Origin: Metridium senile
Lineage: Eukaryota; Cnidaria; Anthozoa; Actiniaria; Metridiidae
Assembly: GCA_949775045.1 (NCBI GenBank)
Contig: OX459101.1
Location: 693,501-757,500 of the forward strand
Direction: 5' to 3'
DNA length: 64,000 nucleotides
This document shows, piece after piece, positions 37,485 to 50,300 of this stretch; the stretch's first letter is position 1; each line of letters begins with the position of its first letter. The notes below the pieces were generated by a model that made no database searches, was not told the DNA's origin, and saw only the letters and a list, made by a program, of their open reading frames with translations. The position numbers and the translations under genes were made by a program.

Positions 37485-37980
37485 TCACTCCGAAGACTGC
37501 AAAGGATGTCGGTATTTTGTCTCTTGTTTACGTACAGGTTCTTCAAATGATTTATTAATTCTTTGTGTTTATGACTATATTATCATGGCAAGGTGTTGCA
37601 GTGGCAGTTGTTGAACGGAATATGTCTGAAAGAAACTTGTATGAAATTACCGACATCCTTTGCCACAGGCACCAGCCTTGGATCGATCCAGTGTTGACTG
37701 TTCTTTGGATGCAGCAACGATTATTGAAATGGGTGTACTCCATTAGTTCTAAAGTTGACTCTTGTAAAACAAGACAAAATGCTCAATTGACGGTACTTGT
37801 CGCCTGTATGGTGGGACGGCTCTGCGAGACTGTCCGTTTTATGACCTTTTACCCTCACAGTGCTTGTAAAGACACATAAATTACCTTTTCGCTCGGCCAT
37901 TTTGGCTGCGGAATTTTAAACTGTTTAATAATATATAATCTTTCTTGTATATCATTCATCACCAAATTATACAAATGCAA
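37485..37980. other. Intergenic, possible MITE and no gene
   Basis: CTGCAAAGGATGTCGGTATT (37497) and AATTACCGACATCCTTTGCC (37645) are inverted and may bound a MITE related to 32179-32463. The ORF at 37565-37879 has no recognisable domain. An AATAAA at 37979 has no gene clearly ending before it. Confidence 0.4.
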
Positions 37981-38287
37981 TAAAAACACTGTGTGACTAT
38001 TATAATTTAAAATTGATATCGGTATTTTCAATAATAATAATAATAATAAATAATTTCTTCAGCGCATTCCATAATATCTCAATGCTCTTACAGGAAAAAA
38101 AAATATTGCAAGGGTTGCGTTGTAACTGAACTATATATATGTGAAAACGAAATTGAATTGAGTATGCGCCTGTGTGGGCTACGAACTGAATGCTACAACC
38201 GGGGTACGTACGACGATTTTGATAGCAATCCCGCGAAGATCCCGCAATAATCTCGCTTCCCTAGACGTCCCTGAAATGCCACGTTGC

Positions 38288-38297
38288 GCGCATGCGT
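38288..38297 (+). promoter_or_regulatory. NRF1-like motif upstream of USO1
   Basis: GCGCATGCGT, one base from the NRF1 palindrome core, about 42-51 bp upstream of the USO1 start codon. The exact palindrome lies at a comparable place before ERGIC3. Function inferred only. Confidence 0.35.
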
Positions 38298-38338
38298 ACA
38301 CGAATAAATTTACTGCAGAATCAGTGAAAGAAGTGAAG

Positions 38339-41300
38339 ATGAACTATCTTCGAGGATTTAAGTCTGTTTTAGGCAGTCCTTCGGCTGAAAATCAGCCATC
38401 AGCTCAGGAAACGGTTAGTACATTATATAATCGATTAGTCTGGCTGGTTTTTAGCGGCAGATTTTGAGAACATTGCGAATTATTTTGCATTTTGCTTCGT
38501 CAGATCGAAAGGCTCTGCGACCGAGTAGACTCGTCAACTTTACTCGAAGACAGACGAGATGCCGTTAGAGCACTGAAATCTCTCTCTAAGGCAAGTATTA
38601 TAACTAGAGAACTACAGTCTATTGTACTCTCTAGTCCTTGAAAGACTCAGCTCAATTTTTAGGGTTTTTAAGCCATTTGTTGTTAGTGTATTTTGCAAGG
38701 CATCGATGATCATGATTTGGACTGCCTCGTCAATCAAAACAAAAACAAAACAGCAACAATGCTGATCGACGGAGTACGAAATATAAATAGTTGTTAACTT
38801 GGCAGAATTATGTGTAGATATTCAATCAGCTGTGACTAGCAATAATATTACATGCAAGTTAAACAATATGACAGTGTTGCAGAGTTGTACTTGTAGAATT
38901 TGTACACGTATTGGTAGGAGTGAATAGATTCCCACTTTCATTTACATAATTTATCGTCATTGTTTTCAATATAATCAACACCAACATCATTCAGTTATCA
39001 AAATAAATTACAATAGGTAATGCACTGCTCTAAGTCAATGAAGTTTGAGTAATTTTTTCATGTATATTATTACAATAATTATCATCATCTTCATTGACAT
39101 TCTATATATATCATAATTACCATAATCATCATGATCATTATTAACATCATTGATATCATCCTGGGGCCGGTTGTACAAAGCCTGAATAGCGGATAAAACC
39201 TATACAAATTCTATACACTGGATAACTCTTATCCAGTGGATAACTTTATCCAGGCTTCATCACAGTCATTCGCATTATAGTCATCATCATCATGATTATT
39301 ATCATCATCATCACCACTACCATCATCTATCATCATCATTACCATCATCTATCATCATCATCATTACCATCATCTGTCATCATCATCATTACCATCATCT
39401 ATCATCATCATCATCATTACCATCATGAATCTTATAACAAAAATAGAGTACAATTTACTCCTCTTGAAAATAGTCCCCTTCACAGTCTCCTGTGCCATCT
39501 TGAAATGTAACTGGGCCATTGCATTGAAGCAAGACGAATGTTGAGCTTGCAATAATAGAGACTTGTTAACACTTTGAGGGACAATTATTCACGTGCCTCT
39601 ATCATTACAAGCTCAACATTCATCTCGGCAACCTTTTAAGATGGTACAGGGAACTGCGAAAGGGACAATTGATATGGAAAATATTTTTGTCATGAATGCA
39701 CATTTATGTATTATTGTTTTTAAAACAGAAATTCCGTCTAGAGGTTGGCACACAAGCAATGCAGCTTCTTATTAAAGTATTACAGACTGACAGGAGTGAT
39801 ACAGAGATAGTTGGAATGTCAATAGAAACACTATGTAACATAATGTCAACAGAGCCACAAGTACAAGGTGACAATACACACCATCACTTCACATTGATCA
39901 CTTCTTTGTCTGTAGATGTCTATTTGTCTGTCTGTCCATTTGATGAGCCAGTGCTTTTACCACTTAGTGTTTTCACTATAAATGTATTTTAAAATAAATG
40001 TAAGTGAAATAATTTCACTACTACAACTTTTCAAAGTCTCTATGACATCATCAGGAATAAATGAATGTGAGAAATCTAAACAAACACTCACGCAGTAGGT
40101 CAGATAGTGTCAGAAATTCATAAGAGGTTTTCAACTCACATATGAGCTTCTGGTTGTGTGTTCAGTGATGGTTTTTGTTCTCGGTTGAGAAGCATTTCAT
40201 AAATTACACAATTCAGACGATTGTTAAGAAGAGCACAAACAAACTGAATTGTCTAATTTATGAAATGCTCTGCCATTATGTCTTCCACATATGACATAGT
40301 GTAATACAACATAAATTTGGTGTAACCATAAATTACATTGTTATTTATAATTTAGTTTCTGCTTTAACACGTAATGTTTTGTCTAGATGAACAAACGCCT
40401 GTGAAAAATGGTTCTCCACAATCAGACTCAGATGTTGGTTTACAGTTTACTGAGATTTTTATCAAAAATGCTGACAATGTGTCTTTATTGCTGGGAATTT
40501 TGGAGGTAGGGCTTTTATTTCTTGTTTCATATGTGAATTCATCCATTTTTATATGCTGGTTATTAATTTGTTCCTTCCTTCATTTTTTATTCATTTATTC
40601 ATTCATCCATTCATTCATTCATTCATCCATTTATTCATTCATTCATTAATTCATCCATTTATTCATTTTTTTTATCCATTCATTCATCCATTTATTCATC
40701 CATTTATTCATCCATTTATCCATTCATTCATTTCTTTCTGTATTTTTGATGATAATTTTAAATGTTCATTCAAGTGTTTCTTGTAATTTTAAACCAATTT
40801 TAATGATCAATCCTAGGAATATGAGTTTCAAGTACGCTGGCCAACAGTTAAACTTCTGACTATGCTGCTCACCAACAAGCCGTAAGGATGCCTTTTGAAA
40901 ACACCTCATTCTTACACATGTTTTTGACCTTATATTCTGTCTGAATATTCAAAATTATGTAACCACAACTTTTATTTTTTCCAGTAACCTACTACAACAA
41001 TGTATTCTAGTTAGTCCTATGGGTAAGAGCTTTTTCTTTTTTGTTTTGTTTTGCCATTCAACTTTTAATATTGTTTTCTTCTTGCCCTTTATTTTTCCAT
41101 TTTTCCGTTATTTACTTTTAGTTACATTTTCATTTTTTATTCCAGCTTATTTTAGTTTTGTTAAATGTTTGTTGGTTTGTTTGTTTAGGTGTATCCAGGC
41201 TTATGGATCTTCTTTCAGACAGCAGGGAGATTATCAGAAATGAGGTGAGCAAGAACTTCATTGATCCTTCCTTCCTTTATTTCCTTCCTTCTTTCCTTCC

Positions 41301-44300
41301 TTCCTTCCTTCCTTCCTTCCTTCCTTCCTTCCTTCCTTCCTTCCTTCCTTCCTTCCTTCCTTCCTTCCTTCCTTCCTTCCTTCCTTCCTTCCTTCCTTCC
41401 TTCCTTCCTTCCTTCCTTCCTTCCTTCCTTCCTTCCTTCCTTCCTTCCTTCCCTTCCTTCCCTTCTTCTTTCCTTTTATTCATTAATCAAATGTTTTTGT
41501 TTGCCCATGCACTTATCAATGTTTCCTTCCATTAGTTTGCTCATTCATTAATTGATCCATTTTTTCATCTATTCATCTATCTATTCATCCATTCATCTAT
41601 TAACTAGCATGTTTCCTTTGTATATCAGGGTCTTCTGTTGTTAATTCAGCTCACTAAATCTAATGCAGCCATACAAGTAAGTAGTTCACACTTCAAATTG
41701 TCAGTACATCAATTTAGTGATTAACTTTTGATTTTGTATTCAGAAAATCGTTGCCTTTGAGAATGCATTTGACAGACTCTTTGAAATTATTGCAGAAGAA
41801 GGATATAGTGACGGAGGTAAGAACATCATGAACTTTCAAGTTCTTGCCATGATTTAATTTAAGATCTTCCCAAGATCCTTGCAAAAAAATTACTTGCCAA
41901 AGTTTTAGTAAGATCTTGGATGATCTTACCAGATCTTAACAAGATGCACAACCTGGGAAATCAGAAGATATACTAGTCTTTTAAATCAACAAACAAAAAT
42001 TGTTAATTTTGTTTACTATAATTTGAAAACAAAAAATCATGTAATGTGGTTTGATGTTGAGTGTTTTGTCTGACAACAGGAATAGTGGTGGAAGATTGTC
42101 TTCACTTGTTGGTCAACTTGTTAAGAAATAATGTCTCCAATCAGAACTTCTTCAGGGAAGGAAGGTAAGAATTATTATTAGCCAATAAAATACAATTTGT
42201 AACACTGTAAAATATGATAATTTGTACTTAACTTTACTGATGTTTCAAGCTTTGTCTTTTTACTCAAAACTCTCAAAACATCAGTACAGTTAAGTATTAT
42301 AATTTTCTAGGGTGTTACAAATTAGATCAAACCACTGATATTATTGTAATTGTAATAATTATTATAACAATCATAGTCATAACATCACAATCATAATTAT
42401 TGTTATCGTAATCATAATGATGATGATAGTTGCTAGCATCATAATTATATCAATTGTCTTCTATTTTAAACCATCTAAGTTGAACACAATGTTCACTGAT
42501 TTTTTTTCTTTGTTTTCAGTTTTGTTCAGAGATTCACACCTTTCTTTGAGATGTCTGCTTTGGCAATGCAAGGTATTATTCTCTTCCATCTATATGTTTA
42601 TCCATTTGACTGTTGCTTTCTGGAATGTTTTGTTCAATTCTGTTGAAGAACCTGACTAAGGTTGTAAAAAAAGCATTGCTTTACTCATAAAATCCTCAAT
42701 GAATAAAGTGTTATCATCATTATCAATGTTAATGAGTTGTCTTTGTTCAGGTTTTTTAATCTTGAGAAAGACTTTCAGTGCCAGGCATTTCAACCTCCAA
42801 AGCAGAAGTCCTTTTCACTATCAATGTTGTTCTTGTTGTTTTTAGGAGAAAATGATGATGGCTGGTTAGAGCAAAAAGTTACCAATGTCCAGCTCATGCT
42901 TAAGGTAATATTATTATGTTTTAGTCATTGTTTTTTTGAACAGTCGTAAAATTACATAAAGTTATATGTTTTTTTCTCTATCTGTTTCTTGTCTTTCTTT
43001 CTGTTTGATTCCATGATAGAATACTACTGTTATTATCATTATTATACTTAAGTTGTCGTTCCATTTGAATAATTCTATTGATTTTGTTTTCAGGTTGTTA
43101 GAATCCTAGTTTCACCTGACAATCCACAGCAGGCAACCACTGGTGGACAGAAATCCATGAACCAGTCTGGTAAGGACTTTACTATCATTATTAGCAACAG
43201 CAACAACAGCATCACTGTCATCATCATTACCATTACCATCACTACCATTGTCTTCTCTATTAGCAGCAATTTCATCATCATCAACACCATCATTTTCATC
43301 ATCACTATCAAGATCAATATCACTACCAGTGGCTTCGCTACAACCACTAGGTTTCCACCACCATCAGCATCAGCAGCATCAGCAGCATCAGCATCACTGC
43401 AATTGCCATCATCATTATCACCACCATCATCAACATCACTACAATCTCCATCATCATTATCACCACCATCATCAGAATCATCACCAACAATATCATCATC
43501 ATCATCATAATGATCACCACCATCAGAATCATCAACATTTTCTTTATCACATCAGGATCACTGTTATCATCACCACCATTACTGTTACAAATAGATCTTC
43601 ATTGTTTTACCAGTAATGTAATAGTGTGCTAATTCATATCTGTTTTCAGGTCTCCTTAAGCTTCTTTGTGATATTCTTATGGCAAGTGGTATTCCAGTAG
43701 ACATTCTGACAGAGGTATATATATATTACAGTGTAACTACATGTACAAATTATAATATCTATGATAGTTCAGCATTAATATTATTAATATTGTTTGTTGT
43801 ATTTAGGCCATCAATACTGTATCAGAACTTATTAGAGGATTTCCAGCCAATCAGAAATACTTTGCACAAGTAACTGCACCATCACAACCACCAAGGTAAA
43901 AGATGATGATGATGATGGTGGTGATGATCATGATGGTAATGATATTGATGATGATGTTGACAATTAATTAAGAGCTCAGGGCGTTTGTTATGGTGATGAT
44001 GGTGATGGTGATGGTAATCATGATGATGATGGCGCTAATGTTACAGGTAGCTTATATATAATTGTCCTGTTTCAGACCTGCAATAGTTGTGCTACTGATG
44101 TCCATGATCAATGACAAGCAGCCGTTCAACCTACGATGTGCTGTTCTTTATTGTTTTCAAGTAAGAAACAATATCTCTGCTTATGAAATGTGTTGATCAA
44201 TTTGACAGACAATAAATAGTCTTGACAACAAATAATCTGTTAATTGTTCATCTAATACATACATACATACAAATTGTTACTCTGGCGTGAGGGAGTACAA

Positions 44301-47300
44301 TAGATAACAGGTGTTTAGCCGTTGGTTGAAAATTGTCTTGGCCATCATAGTTTTTCTCAATTGAATTGTCTCGATTCCGGTGATCTTTTCGAGATGTTTC
44401 CACCTGTTCGGTTTGCCTCTTAATTTTTTTTTTTTCATAAATAGGGTTTGTTTTTTAAAAGAGTTATTCACCATTCGGATGCAGTGGCTGTGCCACTTTA
44501 GGTGTTGCCTTTGTTGATAATGTGAATTCAACTAAATCAGAGGACTTGTGTTTGCCGTGTTTTCACACAAGATGACTTGTATGTCATAAGATGACTTGTA
44601 TGTCACAAGATGACTTGTATGTCATAAGATGACTTGTATGTCATAAGATGACTTGTATGTCATAAGATGACTTGTATGTCATAAGATGACTTGTATGTCA
44701 TAAGATGACTTGTATGTCATAAGATGACTTGTATGTTATAAGATGACTTGTATGTCATAAGATGACTTGTATGACTTGTATGTCATAAGATGACTTGTAT
44801 GTCATAAGATGACTTGTATGTCACAAGATGACTTGTATGTCATAAGATGACTTGTATGTCATAAGATGACTTGTATGTCATAAGATGATTTGTATGTCAC
44901 AAGATGACTTGTATGTCATAAGATGATTTGTCTGTACTCTAGTGTCTCGTAATTTACCAATAAAATACTCTATTTCTTTCCATCAGTGTTACTTGTACAA
45001 AAACGAAGATGGACAGAGTCAGATAGTGTCAACACTGTTACCATCTTCATCTGATGTCGGTAAGTGAACTATTACAGTGCAATACTCATCAACACTGTTA
45101 TTTTTGTTGTGGTAATGAGTATGCGTGAACCTCACAGACGATTCAGATTCAGATTCACTGATTCAGAAATCCACATACAGAAAGCAGGCCTGCATACGCT
45201 TTTTTTGTTATCACCACAGAAATACCAGTTTCTGATGTGCTCCCTTTGTGTGACATGCTGTAAAATAGCAATGTTAGTCTTAGATGATTTATATAAATGA
45301 AGTCTTTTAACTGTACTGAACAATGTTGTTGTTTTCATCTTGTAGCTGCAAGTGTATCAGCTGGGCAGCTTCTTTGTGCTGGTATTTTTAGGTAATTACA
45401 CATTAACATCATCATGATCATTACAATATTTTAAATGTGATCATGATATTGTTATCACCATCATCAATCAATATTAATAATAATATTAATTAATAAATAA
45501 ATACACATCATGTTACTTCATGGTCACCATCTTTATCATCATATTGTTGTCACCCTCACCATTATATTGTTGTTTGGTGTTTCAGCATGGATCCTGTAGC
45601 TAACTGGTGTGCTGCCGTTGCTCTGTCTCACTGTCTGAAAGGCAATCCAACCCAGAAAGAACAACTACTAAGAGTACAGCTTGCTACAAGCTTAGGAAAC
45701 CCTCCTGTCTCACTACTACAGCAATGTACAAACATACTTGCACAGGTATTAAAATGTATTTTAGTTAGAATTTATGTATTTTATGTCACTACTACCGCAG
45801 TGTACAAACATACAGTTTGCACAGGTATTAAAATATATTTTAGTTAGAATTTATGTTTTTTATGTCACTACTACAGTGTACAAACATACTTGCACAGGTA
45901 AATGGCTATTAGTTAGAGTTTATGTATTTTTATTTTATGTCACTACTACAGCAATGTACAAATATACTTGCACAGGTGATTGTCTTTTAGTTATAGTTTA
46001 TTTATCTGATGTCACTACTACAGCAGTGTATACTTGCACAAGTAAATCTGATGATGATGATTTGAGTAGTTGTTGTTTGTCAGTCAGAAATTAATAAATG
46101 ACAATGTATTCTTCTAAAAGTGTAAATTTGACATCATGTTTTTTACAAATCAACCCAACCCAGACTGGATTTGGATTTGACTGATTTACACTTGTAGAAA
46201 TGTTCATACATTTCCATTGATGATGTTGGTGATTTTGGAGGGAAAATATCAATTTTCAAAAAACTAGTAGAATAGCTATTGTGACTAATAGTTACTACAT
46301 GTGTGTTGAGGAATTAGAGTACAAATAATATACCCATTAAACAGATAGTGCTAACTAGTTAAATAAACTCGCATCTGAGTGTTTTATCAGGATTTAAACG
46401 CAGCAAAGCCAAGTGGTTTAAATCCTGATAAAACATGATCTGCAAGTTTATTGAACGGCTTAAAAAACTCCAACCTATATTTTGTGTTTTTGTAAAGTTT
46501 ATTAGAGAAAATTCAGGTTAAAGTTTATGTAAATTAGGGTGAATCTTTATCAGGATTTAAAACGCTCGTCATGGTTACGATTTCTTTTGTAAATTTGGAC
46601 AAAATAATCATGAATTATTAATGCGTTTTTTAATGCTAGTTAAACAATAGAAAATAATAGAGTTAGCATAAAATTGCAGTTATTTGCACATTTAAAAGTC
46701 AATAATTATTATTAACATTTGTGTTTGCTACCTTTGCAGGGAGGTGATGTCCAAACTCGTGTTGGTCTTCTGATGCTACTGTGTTCATGGCTGTCTAATT
46801 GTCCTATTGCTGTAGCACACTTCCTTCATAATAATACCAACATTCCTCATGTATCCTTTTATATATTGTAATAGGAGTGAACAATATGTATATGATATAT
46901 TGCATACAGATCAGACTTGAATATTATATAGTACTTATGAAACTTCAACATTAGTTCTTTCATATTTTACTAAAATTGTCAAGATAAAAATAAATCTGGC
47001 CGACAAAATTCAAGTTGAAACTTATGCAAATCAGGACAAAATTTGTATGAGATTTACAGATCTTGTCACAGACGTGCTTTCTTTTGTAAAAGTCTCATTA
47101 TTTACAAATTTTATAAAATTGTTTCTTCTTGGTTGGGTGGCATGGGTGGCCTAACGGTGAAAGTGCTGGCCTCTCATCGCTGTGGTCCATGTTTGAGTTA
47201 TTGTTCGAGAGATTATATGTGAGTTGAGTTTTTTTGATGTGTTCTTCTTTCCTATGCCACAATGGCTTATTTTACGGTTTATCTGGTTTTCCTCCCACTG

Positions 47301-50300
47301 CAAAAACCAACATGTGAGCTGAATTGTGTGCAAAATATTTAACATAGAGGTATTGAGTGTGAGTGAGTCTCATTTCATCTAAATTTATCTATTACATCAA
47401 TCATAGTGCAGTGATAGACAAAGTTTATTGTAGTTAAAACCTTAACTTACCAAAGCTGATGGCACAAGTTGGTGTTGATGCTCATGGCGAGGAAGGAGAG
47501 AGACTTGTGGGATACCTTTGTGCTCTGTTGCTTGGGCTTTGTCTGGCGTTTAATGACGACTCAGTAGAACAGTTTAAAAAGTATGTTTTTTGCTATTATT
47601 TTTTTTTCAATAACCATTATGCCTGCTGTTTTAATATCATCATAAGTTTCACTACATTTGTAGATTAATAATTGTTTCTTTGCTATTTGCTTTTCTGTCT
47701 GTTATTAGAGATGATCTCAGATTACTAATCAACAAACGTATTGGCCTGGATAACCTTCTTGAGAAGATCAGTTACGTACCTAAATCAGAATACTTTACTG
47801 CTGCAGTCAAGTCACCTGAGGTAGTTTGTTATCATGATACATTTTATTAGGCTAGCTGTTCTGGCATGTTTATTTTCATTCATTTGTTTGTTCATTTGTT
47901 TGTTTGCTTGTTTGTTTGTTTGTTTGTTCATTTGTTTGTTCATTTGTTTGTTTGTTTGTTTGTTCATTTGTTTGTTCATTTGTTTGTTTGTTTGTTTGTT
48001 CATTTGTTTGTTCATTTTGTTTGTTTGTTTGTTTGTTTGTTTGTTTCCATCTAGCCATTCTTTTATCCAGCCATCCATCCATCCAGTCATAAATTCATTG
48101 TTTGTTTGTCTTTTTGATGGTTTGTTTGCTTATTTGTTTGGTTGTTCATTTGTTTGTTTGTTTATTGGTTTGTTTGCTTTTTTGGTTGTTCATTTGTTTG
48201 TTTGTTTATTGGTTTATGTGCATGTTTGTTTGTTTGTTTGTATGTACATGTTTGTTCATTCGTTTAATTGTATGTAAATTGTTTATTAAATATTTGTTTG
48301 TAGAATTGTTCATTTTTTTCAGGACTCAGTCCACCCACAAATCCATGCATATGTCCATTCATTCATCAGTTGTTCTTTTTTGTAGATTAAAGATGGTGGC
48401 ACAAATCAAGTTCTTATAGATCATGAATTCACAAAACTGTTCAAGAAATTTGATGGTGGGTACTGTTTTAATTATGATCCATCACATTTTCATCTCTAAT
48501 TTTCAGAAATATAATTTTACATAACCCAAGGCTACAGCACCTGTCATATTTACCCAACCATGGACTTTCATATGGTGGTACATGTACGTTTGATATTTTA
48601 GTTGACAGTGGTGCCAACAGAATATGACTGCTTTATTGAATCAGGCAGATTGTTTTAAAATGCAGGTGCTGTGAAAGGAAAGGGTTTTTTTTACCAAAAG
48701 TTGAAGTCTTTGCTTTTGGAGTCTAAAGATTAGTGTTACGCTTGTGTAAAACTAGAAGATTTGAGACTTTGATAGAGTTATTGATTGATATTTAGCGCAG
48801 TGGCCGGTTGTACAAAGCCTGAATAGTGCTATCCACTGGATAAATCCCTATCCAACAGATAAAATCTACACAAATTCTAAACACTGGATAACTCCTATCC
48901 ATCTGGTGGATAACTTTATTCAGGCTTCATACAACTGGCCCCAGTAATGTAGTATGCATTATTTTGTTAACTGATGAGTGAATGTGTTTCTGCTCCTAGC
49001 CGCTGTAACTAAAGCATTTGAAGAAACAACAGAGACTCAATCATCACCCAATCATAACAATGGCAGTATTGAGAACCATGATTCCATTGTCGCGTCTTAC
49101 AAAGGACTTATCAGAGAACAGGTAAGCTTGTGAAACATAGGGTTTTGGGGTTCCTGTGTTGAAACAAGTGTGAAATGGAATGTTTCTTACATGTACTTAG
49201 ATAACACAGGAACCCAACAGCTCAAATTTTCCTCAAAATTCCACAAGAACTCCTGTTGAATGAACTTTATTTTAATAAAGAGGGTGACACATGACAGTTA
49301 CAATTTACAATAAATCGTACTGATAACCTAATGGCCCTGCTCTGCATGCTATGTGTCTGTGGAGTGGATCATTAAGTGGGAAATAGTTTTGAGATACATT
49401 TTTCCTAAATTAGCATGACTGACCACGAAACAATAGGTTCTGGTTGAGGCTGGAGTGGCTGAATCGATACATTCACTGTATTTATCTTCATTAAATCTAT
49501 TGTTACATGATCAGTGAGACAAACAAAGATGGATGTTTATGTTTTTTAGGATGAAGAGCTTTGTCGACTAAGGTCACGATATGCTGATATGGAGTCATCT
49601 TATAATCAGGTAACAATCATGGACATTATCATACCAAGAAGTACTGGTGATGATGATGATGATGATGGAGCTAATGATGATGACGTTGATGATTATCATA
49701 ATGGTTGCAGAGGTGATGATGATAATGATAATAGTTGCAGAGGTGGTGATGAAGATGATAATGGTTGTCGAGGTGATGATGATGATGATGATAGAACGAT
49801 GTAGACAGTGTTGATTATCATAATGATGGTGGTTATGTTGATGATGATGATGATGATAATGGTTGTAGAGGTGATGATGATGATGATGATGATGATAAAA
49901 TAATGTAGACAATGTTGGTTGTCATAATGATGGTAATTTTGTTGATGTTGATGATGATAATGGTTGTAGAGGTGATGATGATGATAGTTATTTTTATATG
50001 TAATAATGAAACTTCATGATGAAAAAGATGATAATAAAAATGGTCTATGGTTGTTAGTCAGTGATATCTATGAAGTTATGATGATCAAGCTAATGACGAC
50101 AATGATACATGTTGATGATGAATGATGATGGTGATGAAGCTAATGACAACGATGATGTTGATTATCATAATGATGGTGATTATGTTGATAATGATAAAGG
50201 TTGTAGAGAATGGTAATGGTACTTTTTTTGTGAGTCAGTGATGTCTATGAAATTAACTTTCTTACCATCATTTCCAGTCCAATGCCCAACTCCAACATCA

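Larger units (their letters stand above)
46851..47455 (+). other. U12-type (minor spliceosome) intron of USO1
   Basis: Intron 20 starts GTATCCTTTT, the minor-class donor consensus. Near its end it has CCTTAAC (47440-47446) with the probable branch A about 10 nt before the acceptor CAAAG. No polypyrimidine tract precedes the acceptor. Frame continuity from ...NIPH to LMAQVG fits the human protein. Confidence 0.9.

Noticed and set aside
37565..37879. 104-residue ORF as a small gene
   Set aside because: No domain, no homologue recalled, and it overlaps an inverted-repeat pair; likely chance.
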